This document shows positions 43,384 to 51,030 of a stretch of DNA of 64,000 bases, in pieces. The position numbers and the translations under genes were made by a program. The notes under the pieces were generated by a model that saw only the letters and a program-made list of their open reading frames with translations, made no database searches and was not told where the DNA came from. The DNA lies in assembly GCF_002835665.1 (NCBI RefSeq), contig NZ_PIZV01000026.1, positions 61,996-125,995 of the forward strand, written 5' to 3'. Position 1 is the stretch's first letter; each line of letters starts with the position of its first letter. Source of the stretch: Chryseobacterium sp. PMSZPI. GTDB taxonomy: Bacteria > Bacteroidota > Bacteroidia > Flavobacteriales > Weeksellaceae.

Positions 43384-43391
43384 GGACACTA

Positions 43392-44771
43392 TTGGAAGAG
43401 TATTTTGGAAATGAACTTGTGAAAAAGTTCGAAGAAATGATGGAAAATAATGATGAATTCTACTTCGATACCGAAGAGTTGGAAGATATTATTGTTTATT
43501 ATTTGGAGCTTGGTGACTTTAATTACGCTGACATGGCTGTTAATTATGGATTGAAGCTTCACCCGAATTCCTTAGATATCAAGATTAAAAAACTTGAAAT
43601 TCTTTTGGAATGGGAAGAATATAACACGGCGAAAGAATTGATCAATGAGCTGAAAGGTTCTTCTATGGAAAATACAGACTTCATGGTTTGCTACGCCAAA
43701 TATTATTCAAACCTGGGAAATCCCAGAAAATCCATTGAAATTTGTAAAAAAGCACTTGAATTGGGGGAAGAAGAAAACTTCCTTCACAATTTTATTGCAG
43801 ACGAATATGTGAATCTTGGAGACCCCTTTAATGCCCTTAAACATTATAGAAAAGCATTGAAGGAAGACCCTTCTGATGAATATGCGCTGGAAAATTGTAT
43901 GGTTTGTTTCAGTGATTTGAATAAAAGTGAAGAGGCTATCGCCTTTTTGAATGAATATTTGGATGAATTCTCCTATTCTGAGGTTGCCTGGTTTGAATAC
44001 GGACAATTCTACTTCAACAGAAAGAATTACGAAGAGGCAATAAAAGGATATGATTACTTATTGGCAATCAATTCAAACTCTGTTGGAGTATATGCTAATA
44101 AAGCAGCCTGTTATGAAGCTTTAGGACAATATCAGAAAGCAATTGATACCTATGAAGAAATGCTTGAGTTGGAATACACCAAGGCATTTACTTTTTATAA
44201 AATTGGATTGTGTAATAAAGCTTTAAAGCAACCTATTTTAGCATTGAACTCCTTCCAGAAATCATTAAGAGAAGACCCGCAGTTTTATCTGGCGATGATG
44301 GAGCAGTCGTATTTATACGAAGAGATGGGTGGAATGTCCGAAGCATTACATTATGCTAAAGAAGCCACTCAACTGAATGAAAATAACCTTGAATATCAAA
44401 AAAGATTGGCATTTTTGTTCATTGATTCAGGAAAGTTTGAAGAAAGTCTTTCTTGTCTCAAAAAATTAGTGGTTGCCGAACCGTCAAGATTTTACAACTG
44501 GTATGCGTATTCAGAAGTATTGATGCTTGTAGGAGAATATGAAGAGGCGATAACGGTTTTGGAAAAAGCGGTTAAGCATCACCACAGAGCTGAGCTATAT
44601 TACCAGTTAAGCAATTGTTTTTTCAATCTGAAAGAACAAGACAAAGGAATTGAATCCCTTCAAAAAGCGTTGGACCTTGATCCTTCTTTAGTGAAAGATA
44701 TGCAGAAAAAATATCCGTTCATTAAAGATGAAGTAAAAAAGGTTAAGGCTAAAGTGAAGAAGAAAAATTAA
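43392..44771 (+). CDS. Tetratricopeptide repeat protein
   Basis: 459 residues built of about ten TPR units (for example NPRKSIEICKKALELGEEENFLHNFIADEYVNLGDP; YEEAIKGYDYLLAINSNSVGVYANKAACYEALGQYQKAIDTYEEML) with a lysine-rich tail. No signal peptide. The start is TTG 43392 (EEYFGNELVKKFEE); the first in-frame ATG would remove the opening helix. It is likely a cytoplasmic scaffold; no partner can be named. Confidence 0.85.
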   Translation: MEEYFGNELVKKFEEMMENNDEFYFDTEELEDIIVYYLELGDFNYADMAVNYGLKLHPNSLDIKIKKLEILLEWEEYNTAKELINELKGSSMENTDFMVCYAKYYSNLGNPRKSIEICKKALELGEEENFLHNFIADEYVNLGDPFNALKHYRKALKEDPSDEYALENCMVCFSDLNKSEEAIAFLNEYLDEFSYSEVAWFEYGQFYFNRKNYEEAIKGYDYLLAINSNSVGVYANKAACYEALGQYQKAIDTYEEMLELEYTKAFTFYKIGLCNKALKQPILALNSFQKSLREDPQFYLAMMEQSYLYEEMGGMSEALHYAKEATQLNENNLEYQKRLAFLFIDSGKFEESLSCLKKLVVAEPSRFYNWYAYSEVLMLVGEYEEAITVLEKAVKHHHRAELYYQLSNCFFNLKEQDKGIESLQKALDLDPSLVKDMQKKYPFIKDEVKKVKAKVKKKN

Positions 44772-44790
44772 TTTTTACATTAAATAATTG

Positions 44791-44818
44791 AATCCTGCAG
44801 AAATGCAGGATTTTTTTT
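44791..44818 (+). terminator. Terminator after the TPR gene
   Basis: AATCCTGCA (44791-44799) pairs with TGCAGGATT (44804-44812) around a GAAA tetraloop, then T's. Confidence 0.92.
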
Positions 44819-44855
44819 GATTTATATTCTTAAATTATTACAGCAGACAAGTTTA

Positions 44856-45180
44856 GGATCAGGTGCGAACCTTGGGGTGCTTAAAGTATTCAGATCTGTT
44901 TAATTTTAAAGTTTAACACAAAGGATTTCTATTATCCGGTGTTATATTTTAGGAAGAAAAGGCTGAATCAATTGTATTGATTCTTTCTAAACGTGCGCAT
45001 ATCTACATCGCTCATCAGCGACTTTTGTCGCTTTCTTAGCTCCCTTATCAATAATGAATTGAATCTTGTCTTTGCATTGAAATAAAATTTCAGTATAAAG
45101 CTTAGAGGAGTAAAAAGATCATTCTTTTTTTTCTTCAGATTAACTAATTTTTTACCAAGTCTCCAACTTTTGAGACTATT
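44856..45180. repeat. Dispersed non-coding repeat A, copy 2
   Basis: Very similar to 4074-4380 over most of its length, including the hairpin GAATCAAT-TGT-ATTGATTC and AGCGAC-TTTT-GTCGCT. The terminal inverted repeats have drifted (CTTGGGGTGCTT against CAAGTCTCCAACTTTTG). It fills the gene-free gap 44819-45200. Confidence 0.75.
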
Positions 45181-45200
45181 CCCAAGTTTATAAAGTCTGT

Positions 45201-46079
45201 TTATTTTTTCGGATTAGACCTTAAAAAGATGAGTCCTCCAATAATAATACCTGCCCCTATAAACTGCATATAAGTAAGCTTCTCACCGTCTATAATTCCC
45301 CAAATAATGGCTACAATCGGCATAATTAAAGTTACAGTCGATGCAAAAAGAGGACTCGATACTTTTAACAGTCGATAATTCATGGTCATGGCTAAACCGG
45401 TTCCGAAAACAGACAATAAACTCACAAATAATAAACCAAGCATGGTATCTTTTGAAAAAGTAAATTCAGAAAAGAAGCCTGTACTGGCTAAGGCAATAAT
45501 AGATGGAAAAAATAATACAAATGAGAAGATGAATGAAGATAATACAACAGAAGAAACTTCCATTAATTTTGACTTTACCGTTGTCGTGCTCATGGCATAG
45601 CACAACGTAGCCAGTAATAATAATAGAATCGGGATCATTTTAAACTCATTGTTATCTCCTCCACCAAAAGCGAGAATGCAAACTCCTGTGAAACTTATTA
45701 AAGTCCCTATAATTTGTTTTTTTGTGGTTTCAAACTTCCAGACCAATGCGCCTACAATAATTACAAAAATAGGCATCATAGAATTGATAATCCCCGCAAT
45801 GCTACTGCTTACCTCGGTTTCAGCAATCGGAAATAGAAACATTGGGATAAAATTTCCTGTAAACGCAGCCAAAATAAGCCATTTTAGATGCTTTTTCGGA
45901 AAAAGTTTGCGATTTGAGATAGCAATAGGAAGCAAAATAATTCCGGCTATAAGAACCCGCAAAGAACCTACCTGAAACGGATTAAAATGTTCCAGTGACT
46001 TTTTGATGAGAATAAATGATGATCCCCAGATAATACTCAGGGTAATCAGTAAAATCCATTTTTCTTTATCTGCGTTCAT
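45201..46079 (-). CDS. EamA/DMT-family transporter
   Basis: 292 residues with ten hydrophobic helices arranged as two EamA halves (IIWGSSFILIKKSLEHFNPFQVGSLR; later SSPLFASTVTLIMPIVAIIWGIIDGEKLT). Members of this inner-membrane drug/metabolite group export amino acids or other metabolites; the substrate cannot be read. It overlaps the aat gene by 14 bases, so they are co-transcribed. Confidence 0.9.
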   Translation of the reverse strand: MNADKEKWILLITLSIIWGSSFILIKKSLEHFNPFQVGSLRVLIAGIILLPIAISNRKLFPKKHLKWLILAAFTGNFIPMFLFPIAETEVSSSIAGIINSMMPIFVIIVGALVWKFETTKKQIIGTLISFTGVCILAFGGGDNNEFKMIPILLLLLATLCYAMSTTTVKSKLMEVSSVVLSSFIFSFVLFFPSIIALASTGFFSEFTFSKDTMLGLLFVSLLSVFGTGLAMTMNYRLLKVSSPLFASTVTLIMPIVAIIWGIIDGEKLTYMQFIGAGIIIGGLIFLRSNPKK

Positions 46080-46719
46080 TATTTTCGTGTAAGATGTTTA
46101 GAAACTCTTTTTTAGGAATCATTTTAGCACCAAGGCTCTCTAAATGTTCGGTATGAGATTGACAGTCAATAATCTCTATATCATTTTTGTGGCTTTCAAC
46201 AAAATGAATAAACCCGGCTTTGGAAGCATTGCTTACTTTAGCAAACATACTTTCTCCACAAAAAACATTTCCGATTTGTAATCCATAAAAACCGCCTACC
46301 AATTCTTCATTTTGCCAGACCTCAATACTTTTGGCTAATCCATATTCATGAAGCTGAATAAAAGATTCCATGAGCTCGTCTGAAAGCCAGGTGCCGTTTT
46401 GTCCTTTTCTGTTGGATTGCTGACAGTTTCTGATCACTTCCCTGAAATTTCTGTTCTCTGAAAAAGTAAAAACATTTCTGTTCAGTATTTTTCTCATCGA
46501 TTTTGAAACTTTTATTTCAGAAGGGATTAACACAAATCTGGGGTCCGGACACCACCAAAGAATCTCTTCTCCCGGATTATACCAAGGAAAGATACCCAAC
46601 TGATAAGCAAACCAGATACGCTCTACAGACAGATCACCTCCAAAGGCAATCAATCCGTCATGACCATCATATACTTGGGGGTCAGGAAATGAAATCTCGT
46701 TTTCGTCTAATCGGACCAT
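46066..46719 (-). CDS. aat: Leucyl/phenylalanyl-tRNA-protein transferase
   Basis: 217 residues. Aat adds Leu or Phe from tRNA to N-terminal Arg/Lys of proteins, marking them for ClpAP in the N-degron pathway. FPDP, GLIAFGGDLS (22-31), GIFPWYNPGEEILWWCPDPRFVL (42-64), YGLAKSIEVW, GGFYGLQIGNVFCGESMF and FIHFVESH are all classic Aat motifs. Length is usual. Confidence 0.95.
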   Translation of the reverse strand: MVRLDENEISFPDPQVYDGHDGLIAFGGDLSVERIWFAYQLGIFPWYNPGEEILWWCPDPRFVLIPSEIKVSKSMRKILNRNVFTFSENRNFREVIRNCQQSNRKGQNGTWLSDELMESFIQLHEYGLAKSIEVWQNEELVGGFYGLQIGNVFCGESMFAKVSNASKAGFIHFVESHKNDIEIIDCQSHTEHLESLGAKMIPKKEFLNILHENNERR

Positions 46720-46724
46720 TTTAG

Positions 46725-46755
46725 AAAAAAAATCCCACTTAGTAAAGCAGGATTT
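46725..46755 (-). terminator. Terminator after the DUF3127 gene
   Basis: On the minus strand AAATCC (46750-46755) pairs with GGATTT (46730-46735), plus CTT/AAG inside, and is followed by T's. Confidence 0.65.
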
Positions 46756-46777
46756 GTATTTGATCTTTATTCTTTAA

Positions 46778-47155
46778 TTAGAAAGGTAAGTCGTCGTCGT
46801 CGTCTCCGGCAAACGGGTTCTCGTTAGAAACAGGAGAAGCAGACTGCTGAGGCATTGCCTGGGTAGGTTCTGATCCCATATCAGATACTTTCTCTACTCT
46901 CCATCCGGTAATAGAGTTGAAGTATTTGGTCTCACCTTGAGGAGAAACCCATTCTCTACCTCTGATGTTGATGCCTATCTTCACATTTTCTCCTTCCTTA
47001 AGGTTATCTAATAAACTAATTTTATCAGACAAAAATTCTATGTTTATCGGCTGTGGATACTGTTCTTGAGTTAAAATAACCAATTCTCTTTTTTGAAATC
47101 CACTTGCAAAAGTTTGAGTTTCAAAAAGTTTCTTTACCGTTCCTTGTAATTCCAT
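46778..47155 (-). CDS. DUF3127 protein with SSB-like acidic tail
   Basis: 125 residues: an OB-fold-like DUF3127 domain (about 1-90: GTVKKLFETQTFASGFQKRELVILT) and a short linker rich in Pro, Gln and Ser that ends GDDDDDLPF. That ending closely resembles the DDDIPF tip by which single-stranded DNA-binding protein recruits repair enzymes. DNA or RNA binding is therefore plausible, but the role is unknown. Confidence 0.8.
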   Translation of the reverse strand: MELQGTVKKLFETQTFASGFQKRELVILTQEQYPQPINIEFLSDKISLLDNLKEGENVKIGINIRGREWVSPQGETKYFNSITGWRVEKVSDMGSEPTQAMPQQSASPVSNENPFAGDDDDDLPF

Positions 47156-47252
47156 ATTGTAAATATTAACGATGTAAAAGTAAGAAAATGAAATGTAATA
47201 TTAGGTGCCGTCGAAAAAAAATGTAGAAAATTTAATTTTTTTTCTGGAAAAG

Positions 47253-47283
47253 TTTGGTGGTAAAGGAAATTGTCCTATATTTG
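47253..47283 (+). promoter_or_regulatory. Promoter of tRNA cassette 1
   Basis: TTTG (47253-47256), 19 bases, TATATTTG (47276-47283): both boxes and the spacing fit the Bacteroidota consensus. Confidence 0.75.
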
Positions 47284-47333
47284 CACTCACAAAAACGAAG
47301 CAAGCTCTTTAAAACTTACAATATAAAAAACCA

Positions 47334-47415
47334 GCGGATGTGGTGTAATTGGTAGCCACGCCAGACTTAGGATCTGGTGCCGTGAGGCGTGGGGGTTCGA
47401 GTCCCTTCATCCGCA
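47334..47415 (+). tRNA. tRNA-Leu (anticodon TAG), copy 1
   Basis: The acceptor stem GCGGATG pairs with CATCCGC. The anticodon arm is CCAGA-CTTAGGA-TCTGG. A long variable arm (GCCGTGAGGCG) marks class II, and the T arm GGGGGTTCGAGTCCCT is intact. The 82-nt length fits. Confidence 0.95.
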
Positions 47416-47419
47416 CTAT

Positions 47420-47495
47420 GCGAAAATAGCTCAGCTGGTAGAGCACAACCTTGCCAAGGTTGGGGTCGCGGGTTCGAATCCCGTTTTTCGCTCCA
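47420..47495 (+). tRNA. tRNA-Gly (anticodon GCC), intact
   Basis: The acceptor GCGAAAA pairs with TTTTCGC. The D arm is AGCTCAGCTGGTAGAGC, the anticodon arm CAACC-TTGCCAA-GGTTG and the T arm GCGGGTTCGAATCCCG. CCA is encoded at 47493-47495. Confidence 0.95.
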
Positions 47496-47501
47496 CACCA
47501 T

Positions 47502-47585
47502 GCCCTGGTGGTGGAACTGGTAGACACGCAGGACTTAAAATCCTGTGTCCGCAAGGACGTACGGGTTCAAGTCCCGTCTGGGGTA
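47502..47585 (+). tRNA. tRNA-Leu (anticodon TAA), copy 1
   Basis: The anticodon arm is CAGGA-CTTAAAA-TCCTG, the long variable arm TGTCCGCAAGGACGT and the T arm ACGGGTTCAAGTCCCGT. The acceptor helix contains several G-T pairs. Confidence 0.93.
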
Positions 47586-47590
47586 CAAAG

Positions 47591-47620
47591 CCCTCTGTAT
47601 TTCGTTACGGAGGGTTTTTT
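47591..47620 (+). terminator. Terminator of tRNA cassette 1
   Basis: CCCTCTGTA (47591-47599) pairs with TACGGAGGG (47606-47614, one G-T pair), then T's. Confidence 0.9.
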
Positions 47621-47656
47621 GTTTTTTATAGAAGGAGTTCTTTAATTAGAAAATCT

Positions 47657-47664
47657 TATATTTG
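47657..47664 (+). promoter_or_regulatory. -7 element of tRNA cassette 2 (TATATTTG)
   Basis: Identical to the -7 box of cassette 1, but the -33 TTTG is not at a suitable distance. Confidence 0.5.
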
Positions 47665-47707
47665 TAAGAGAACCGAATAGATCTGTGAAAACAGATAAAT
47701 ATAACTA

Positions 47708-47789
47708 GCGGATGTGGTGTAATTGGTAGCCACGCCAGACTTAGGATCTGGTGCTGTGAGGCGTGGGGGTTCGAGTCCCTTCATCCGCA
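47708..47789 (+). tRNA. tRNA-Leu (anticodon TAG), copy 2
   Basis: Differs from copy 1 at one base in the variable arm (GTGCTGTGAG against GTGCCGTGAG). All stems needed for the fold are kept. Confidence 0.92.
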
Positions 47790-47793
47790 CGAA

Positions 47794-47864
47794 GTGAAAA
47801 TAGCTCAGCAGATAGTCTATATCTTACCAAACTGAGTATTGGTTTAAAACCTGTTTTCGCTCCA
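47794..47864 (+). pseudogene. Decayed tRNA-Gly copy
   Basis: The position and both ends (GTGAAAATAGCTCAGC at the start, TTTTCGCTCCA at the end) match tRNA-Gly at 47420-47495. The body is 5 bases shorter, the anticodon stem no longer pairs, the loop reads TTACCAA instead of TTGCCAA, and the T loop TTCGAAT has become TTAAAAC-like. Confidence 0.9.
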
Positions 47865-47870
47865 CACCAT

Positions 47871-47954
47871 GCCCTGGTGGTGGAACTGGTAGACACGCAG
47901 GACTTAAAATCCTGTGTCCGCAAGGACGTACGGGTTCAAGTCCCGTCTGGGGTA
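47871..47954 (+). tRNA. tRNA-Leu (anticodon TAA), copy 2
   Basis: Identical to the copy at 47502-47585 as far as can be checked by eye. Confidence 0.93.
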
Positions 47955-47959
47955 CAAAA

Positions 47960-47990
47960 CCCTCTGTAATTTCATTACGGAGGGTTTTTT
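47960..47990 (+). terminator. Terminator of tRNA cassette 2
   Basis: CCCTCTGTAAT (47960-47970) pairs with ATTACGGAGGG (47974-47984), loop TTC, T's after. The stem matches the cassette 1 terminator while the loop differs. Confidence 0.9.
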
Positions 47991-48029
47991 GTTTTTACAT
48001 GAAATAATCTGCTGTCGAAATTAAAAGTG

Positions 48030-48312
48030 CTCAAGCGCAAAAGTTGGGAATTAGAATAAAATCTATACTTTTTGTTGAAAAAACAGGTAGTTTTAATGGC
48101 AAAGAAAAATGATTCAAATATTTTATTTTAGGAGCTAAAGGGTGCGACTTTGTCGCTGAAGAAGCTTTATGGATATTTATCCGCTTAGAAAGAATCAATG
48201 AAATTAATTCCGTCCTTTGCTCTCTTAAAAATATACAATAAGATTCTAAAAAACTTTGCGCGGAATTAAATTTCATACAATCAATATTATCCCCAGCTTT
48301 TAAGACTGATCC
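48030..48312. repeat. Dispersed non-coding repeat A, diverged copy 3 (inverted)
   Basis: Read on the minus strand it shares TTGATTCTTTCTAAGCG and the GCGAC...GTCGC hairpin with copies 1 and 2. The ends CAAAAGTTGGGA (48038-48049) and CCCAGCTTTTAAGACTGATCC-like (48292-48312) are inverted. An 81-codon minus-strand frame (48031-48276) lies within it, but the same frame in copy 1 has stops. Confidence 0.6.
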
Positions 48313-48395
48313 AATATTAGCAGATATTCATGATTACATATGAGTGTGTAAAATGTGGAATCACTAATCCTTTGAGATAAAAATCTTGAAATTAT

Positions 48396-49022
48396 CTATA
48401 TGGGCTTATTTCTTACTCTTTCTAAATTTTCCAATCTTTCAAAAATTGAAGTGAAAATATTTTTTTCAGTAGTAGAAACATGACCTACAATTTTATAAAA
48501 GTCCTTTGCGTTTGGCTGCTTGACTTCAGAAATGTAATTTAAATTTCCATTGATGTAAACTAATAGGCTGTGATTTGCATCCTTGTTGAAATCAGCTTTA
48601 TTTAAAAACAAAATATCTCCGAATTGATATTGTGGTAGCAAATGCTTCTCAGGTGTAAATTCGTACACTAAATCTACAGATGCTAATATTTTTTGCAGGA
48701 TTAAAGAATTAGGGGAATTGGTTTCTCGTGAATTGGCTGCTTCTTTACTGTTTTGTATGGCCAACTCCGGGAAAAGCATCAGTTGATCAATGTCTGAAAC
48801 ACTAGCTAACTGGTTTACCTGTAGGGTTTCCGTAAGTAATTTGTCAAGATCGAGGTTAAAATGGTTGGCTACTTTTAATATTGTTTCAATTTTGGGTTCA
48901 GCACGTCCTTCTTCATAAGAACTTATGACTCCTCTATTTAAATCAAATAAGTCAGCAAAAGCCTTTTGGCTCAGTCCTTTAACTTGTCTTATTTTTTTAA
49001 TATTAGTTCCAAAGAAGCTCAT
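48396..49022 (-). CDS. XRE-family helix-turn-helix regulator
   Basis: 208 residues: an N-terminal Cro/CI-type HTH (about 5-60: IKKIRQVKGLSQKAFADLFDLNRGVISSYEEGRAEPKIETILKVANHF) and a C-terminal part (about 100-200) whose FGDILFLNKADF and INGNLNYISEV resemble the sensing or S24-like domain of phage-type repressors, without an evident protease dyad. The start is ATG 49022; a TTG at 49043 lies inside the -7 box. It is divergent from the PspA/flotillin operon and probably controls it. Confidence 0.82.
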   Translation of the reverse strand: MSFFGTNIKKIRQVKGLSQKAFADLFDLNRGVISSYEEGRAEPKIETILKVANHFNLDLDKLLTETLQVNQLASVSDIDQLMLFPELAIQNSKEAANSRETNSPNSLILQKILASVDLVYEFTPEKHLLPQYQFGDILFLNKADFNKDANHSLLVYINGNLNYISEVKQPNAKDFYKIVGHVSTTEKNIFTSIFERLENLERVRNKPI

Positions 49023-49040
49023 TTTGTCTAATCTTTTTTG

Positions 49041-49048
49041 CAAAGATA
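49041..49048 (-). promoter_or_regulatory. -7 element for the XRE gene (TATCTTTG)
   Basis: Exact TAnnTTTG on the minus strand, 18 bases before the ATG. Confidence 0.55.
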
Positions 49049-49067
49049 AAGATTCTGAAATTAATAA

Positions 49068-49086
49068 TTGCTAAAAATATTTGCAA
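49068..49086. promoter_or_regulatory. Operator-like palindrome between divergent promoters
   Basis: TTGC-TAAAAATATTT-GCAA, overlapping the -33 box of the plus-strand operon. It is a natural site for the XRE protein. Confidence 0.4.
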
Positions 49087-49110
49087 TTTGAAAATATTAT
49101 TTTATATTTG
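49080..49110 (+). promoter_or_regulatory. Promoter of the YbjN/PspA/flotillin operon
   Basis: TTTG (49080-49083), 19 bases, TATATTTG (49103-49110). Both boxes are exact. Confidence 0.75.
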
Positions 49111-49142
49111 TGTAAAGAATTTAAAACACTAAACCAGCCGGC

Positions 49143-49538
49143 ATGAAAAATCAAATATTTAGAAGAGTCAAAGAATGGTTATTGGATTATGAGTTTACCA
49201 TCACTTTGGAAGACGAGACTCAAAGTATTTTAATTATTGAGAAAGAATCCAACGGAATAAAAAACATGATCCTTATTATATCAGATTCTATTCTGATCAT
49301 GGAACAATTCCTGTTCGAAATAAAAAATCCCTCAGAAAAAATATTTTTAAGACTTCTGCAGAAAAACAGAGATATCGTTCACGGGGCTTTTGTTCTGGAC
49401 AGTACGGGAAGAAGGGTGATCTTCAGAGATACTCTTCCTACTGATAATATGGCACAAAATGAAGTAATGGCTTCTATCAATTCGCTGGGAATACTGGTAG
49501 GAGAATTTACCAATGAGATGCTTGAAATGAGTAAGTAA
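49143..49538 (+). CDS. YbjN-like small protein
   Basis: 131 residues, no signal or membrane helix. The pattern (IFRRVKEWLLDYEFTITLEDETQSILIIEKE...GIKNMILIISDSILIMEQFLFEI) resembles YbjN/type III chaperone-like proteins, which form small alpha-beta dimers. It opens the operon, 19 bases before the PspA gene, so it may act as a chaperone or adaptor for the module. Function is not established. Confidence 0.6.
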   Translation: MKNQIFRRVKEWLLDYEFTITLEDETQSILIIEKESNGIKNMILIISDSILIMEQFLFEIKNPSEKIFLRLLQKNRDIVHGAFVLDSTGRRVIFRDTLPTDNMAQNEVMASINSLGILVGEFTNEMLEMSK

Positions 49539-49557
49539 TTCACAAAAGATATTTAAA

Positions 49558-50259
49558 ATGAACATTTTTAAAAGATTATTCACAATAGGAAAAGCAGAGA
49601 TCCATTCTGTAATCGACAGTTTTGAAGATCCTATCAATTTAACGGAACAAGGCATCCGTGATATGAAAGAACAATTAGGGAAAAGCATTGAAGCTTTGGC
49701 ACAACTTAAAGCCCTTGCCATTCGTAAAAAGAATGAAGCGGAAGCGGAAGAACAGGCTGCAAAAGATTATTACAGCAAGGCTATTGTCATTGTTCAAAAG
49801 GCTGAGAAAGGTGAGGTTGAAGTTTTGGAAGGGGACCGTTTGGCTAAAGAAGCATTAAAAAGACAAACTTCTTCACTTGAAAACGCCCAAAGTCTGCAAA
49901 AAGAGCATGAAAAATTTAATGGAGAATGCGAAAAAATGCAAACGAATATCAACAATCTGAAATCGAGTATTGCAAAGTGGGAAAACGAATTGAAAACCCT
50001 GAAGGCAAGAGTGCAGGTAAGTGAAGCGACAAAAGATATCAATAAGAAAATGACTCAGATGGATACCGGAAGTACGGTAAACATGCTGGAAAAACTTAAA
50101 GAAAGAGTGGTACAGCAAGAGGCTTTGGCTGAAGCTTATTCCGATATTTCAAAAGCGGGGAAAACGATTGATGAAGAGATTGATGCTATTGTAAAAAACA
50201 ACGATATGGAAGCTGAAGAAGCTTTGACCAAATTGAAAGAAACACTTAAAAAAGGCTAA
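49558..50259 (+). CDS. pspA: PspA/IM30-family protein
   Basis: 233 residues, almost wholly helical, with the N-terminal amphipathic start MNIFKRLFTIGKAEIHSVIDSFEDPINLTEQGIRDMKEQL (1-40) typical of PspA/Vipp1 (ESCRT-III-like) proteins and long coiled coils after it. These proteins bind damaged inner membrane. The gene lies 3 bases before the YqiJ-like gene. Confidence 0.87.
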   Translation: MNIFKRLFTIGKAEIHSVIDSFEDPINLTEQGIRDMKEQLGKSIEALAQLKALAIRKKNEAEAEEQAAKDYYSKAIVIVQKAEKGEVEVLEGDRLAKEALKRQTSSLENAQSLQKEHEKFNGECEKMQTNINNLKSSIAKWENELKTLKARVQVSEATKDINKKMTQMDTGSTVNMLEKLKERVVQQEALAEAYSDISKAGKTIDEEIDAIVKNNDMEAEEALTKLKETLKKG

Positions 50260-50262
50260 TAT

Positions 50263-50913
50263 ATGACCTTTCAGGAATTTTTAAATGTAGCATTTTCACC
50301 AGTGAATACAGTACTCAGTGTACTGCTGGCACTATCAGTACTCTATTGGGTATTTACGATTCTTACCGGGTTGGATATTGATGTAGGGATTCATTCTGAT
50401 CTGGATGGAGATGTAGAAGGGCCGGATGGACATTTTCATGCTCCTGATCACGATCTTTCTGCATGGATGCATTTCCTGAAGTTTCTTAACCTGGATATTG
50501 TTCCGATCACCTACTTTCTTACCTTATCACTTTTGATAACATGGTTGGGATCTTTTTATCTGAATTATTTTATTCCGCTTCCTACCTGGCTGGGAGTGTT
50601 GGCATTATTTCCATTGTTAATCATAGGAATGTTGCTTACCAAGATCATTTTGAAACCGCTAAATCCTTTCTTCAGGGAAATTAATCACAAGGGAGAAGTT
50701 TCCTATGAATTTTTAGGAAGAGAAGGTCGTCTCAAATCAAGCATTCAGGATGATAAAATAGGGATGATGGAAGTTTTTATCGGAAGCGATCCGATGACGC
50801 TAATGGTCAAAAGCAAAGGAGGAGTAAAACTGGAGCACGGAACTCAGGTCATGATCATAGATGAAGAGCCTGAAAAGCGGATATATTATGTACAGCAATC
50901 GATAAAATATTAA
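50263..50913 (+). CDS. YqiJ-like membrane protein with OB-fold domain
   Basis: 216 residues: an N-terminal helix (about 12-34), an acidic His-rich loop (DLDGDVEGPDGHFHAPDHD), two further membrane helices (about 83-135) and a C-terminal beta domain (about 140-216, EFLGREGRLKSSIQDDKIGMMEVFIG) of the NfeD/OB-fold type. In many bacteria such proteins partner with flotillins, which is the case downstream. Confidence 0.82.
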   Translation: MTFQEFLNVAFSPVNTVLSVLLALSVLYWVFTILTGLDIDVGIHSDLDGDVEGPDGHFHAPDHDLSAWMHFLKFLNLDIVPITYFLTLSLLITWLGSFYLNYFIPLPTWLGVLALFPLLIIGMLLTKIILKPLNPFFREINHKGEVSYEFLGREGRLKSSIQDDKIGMMEVFIGSDPMTLMVKSKGGVKLEHGTQVMIIDEEPEKRIYYVQQSIKY

Positions 50914-50924
50914 AAACTAAGACT

Positions 50925-50987
50925 ATGCTTTATATTTTTCTGATCATGCTGAATTATATTCTGGACATTCTTTATCAATATTTTTAA
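50925..50987 (+). CDS. Possible 20-residue hydrophobic microprotein
   Basis: ATG at 50925, TAA at 50985-50987, in the gap between the YqiJ-like and flotillin genes. The product is almost wholly hydrophobic with one Asp and could span the membrane. Short hydrophobic frames arise readily in AT-rich DNA, so this is tentative. Confidence 0.3.
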   Translation: MLYIFLIMLNYILDILYQYF

Positions 50988-51030
50988 AATAAAAAAACAC
51001 ATATTCATATATAAATAAACTTATAAAACT

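Noticed and set aside
47309..47969. Several 60-81 codon frames on both strands across the tRNA genes
   Set aside because: They are by-products of tRNA and terminator sequence; the near-identical frames come from the cassette duplication.
48031..48276. 81-codon minus-strand frame inside repeat copy 3
   Set aside because: The same frame is interrupted by stops in copy 1 and by a stop and a shift in copy 2, so it is more likely repeat DNA than a gene.
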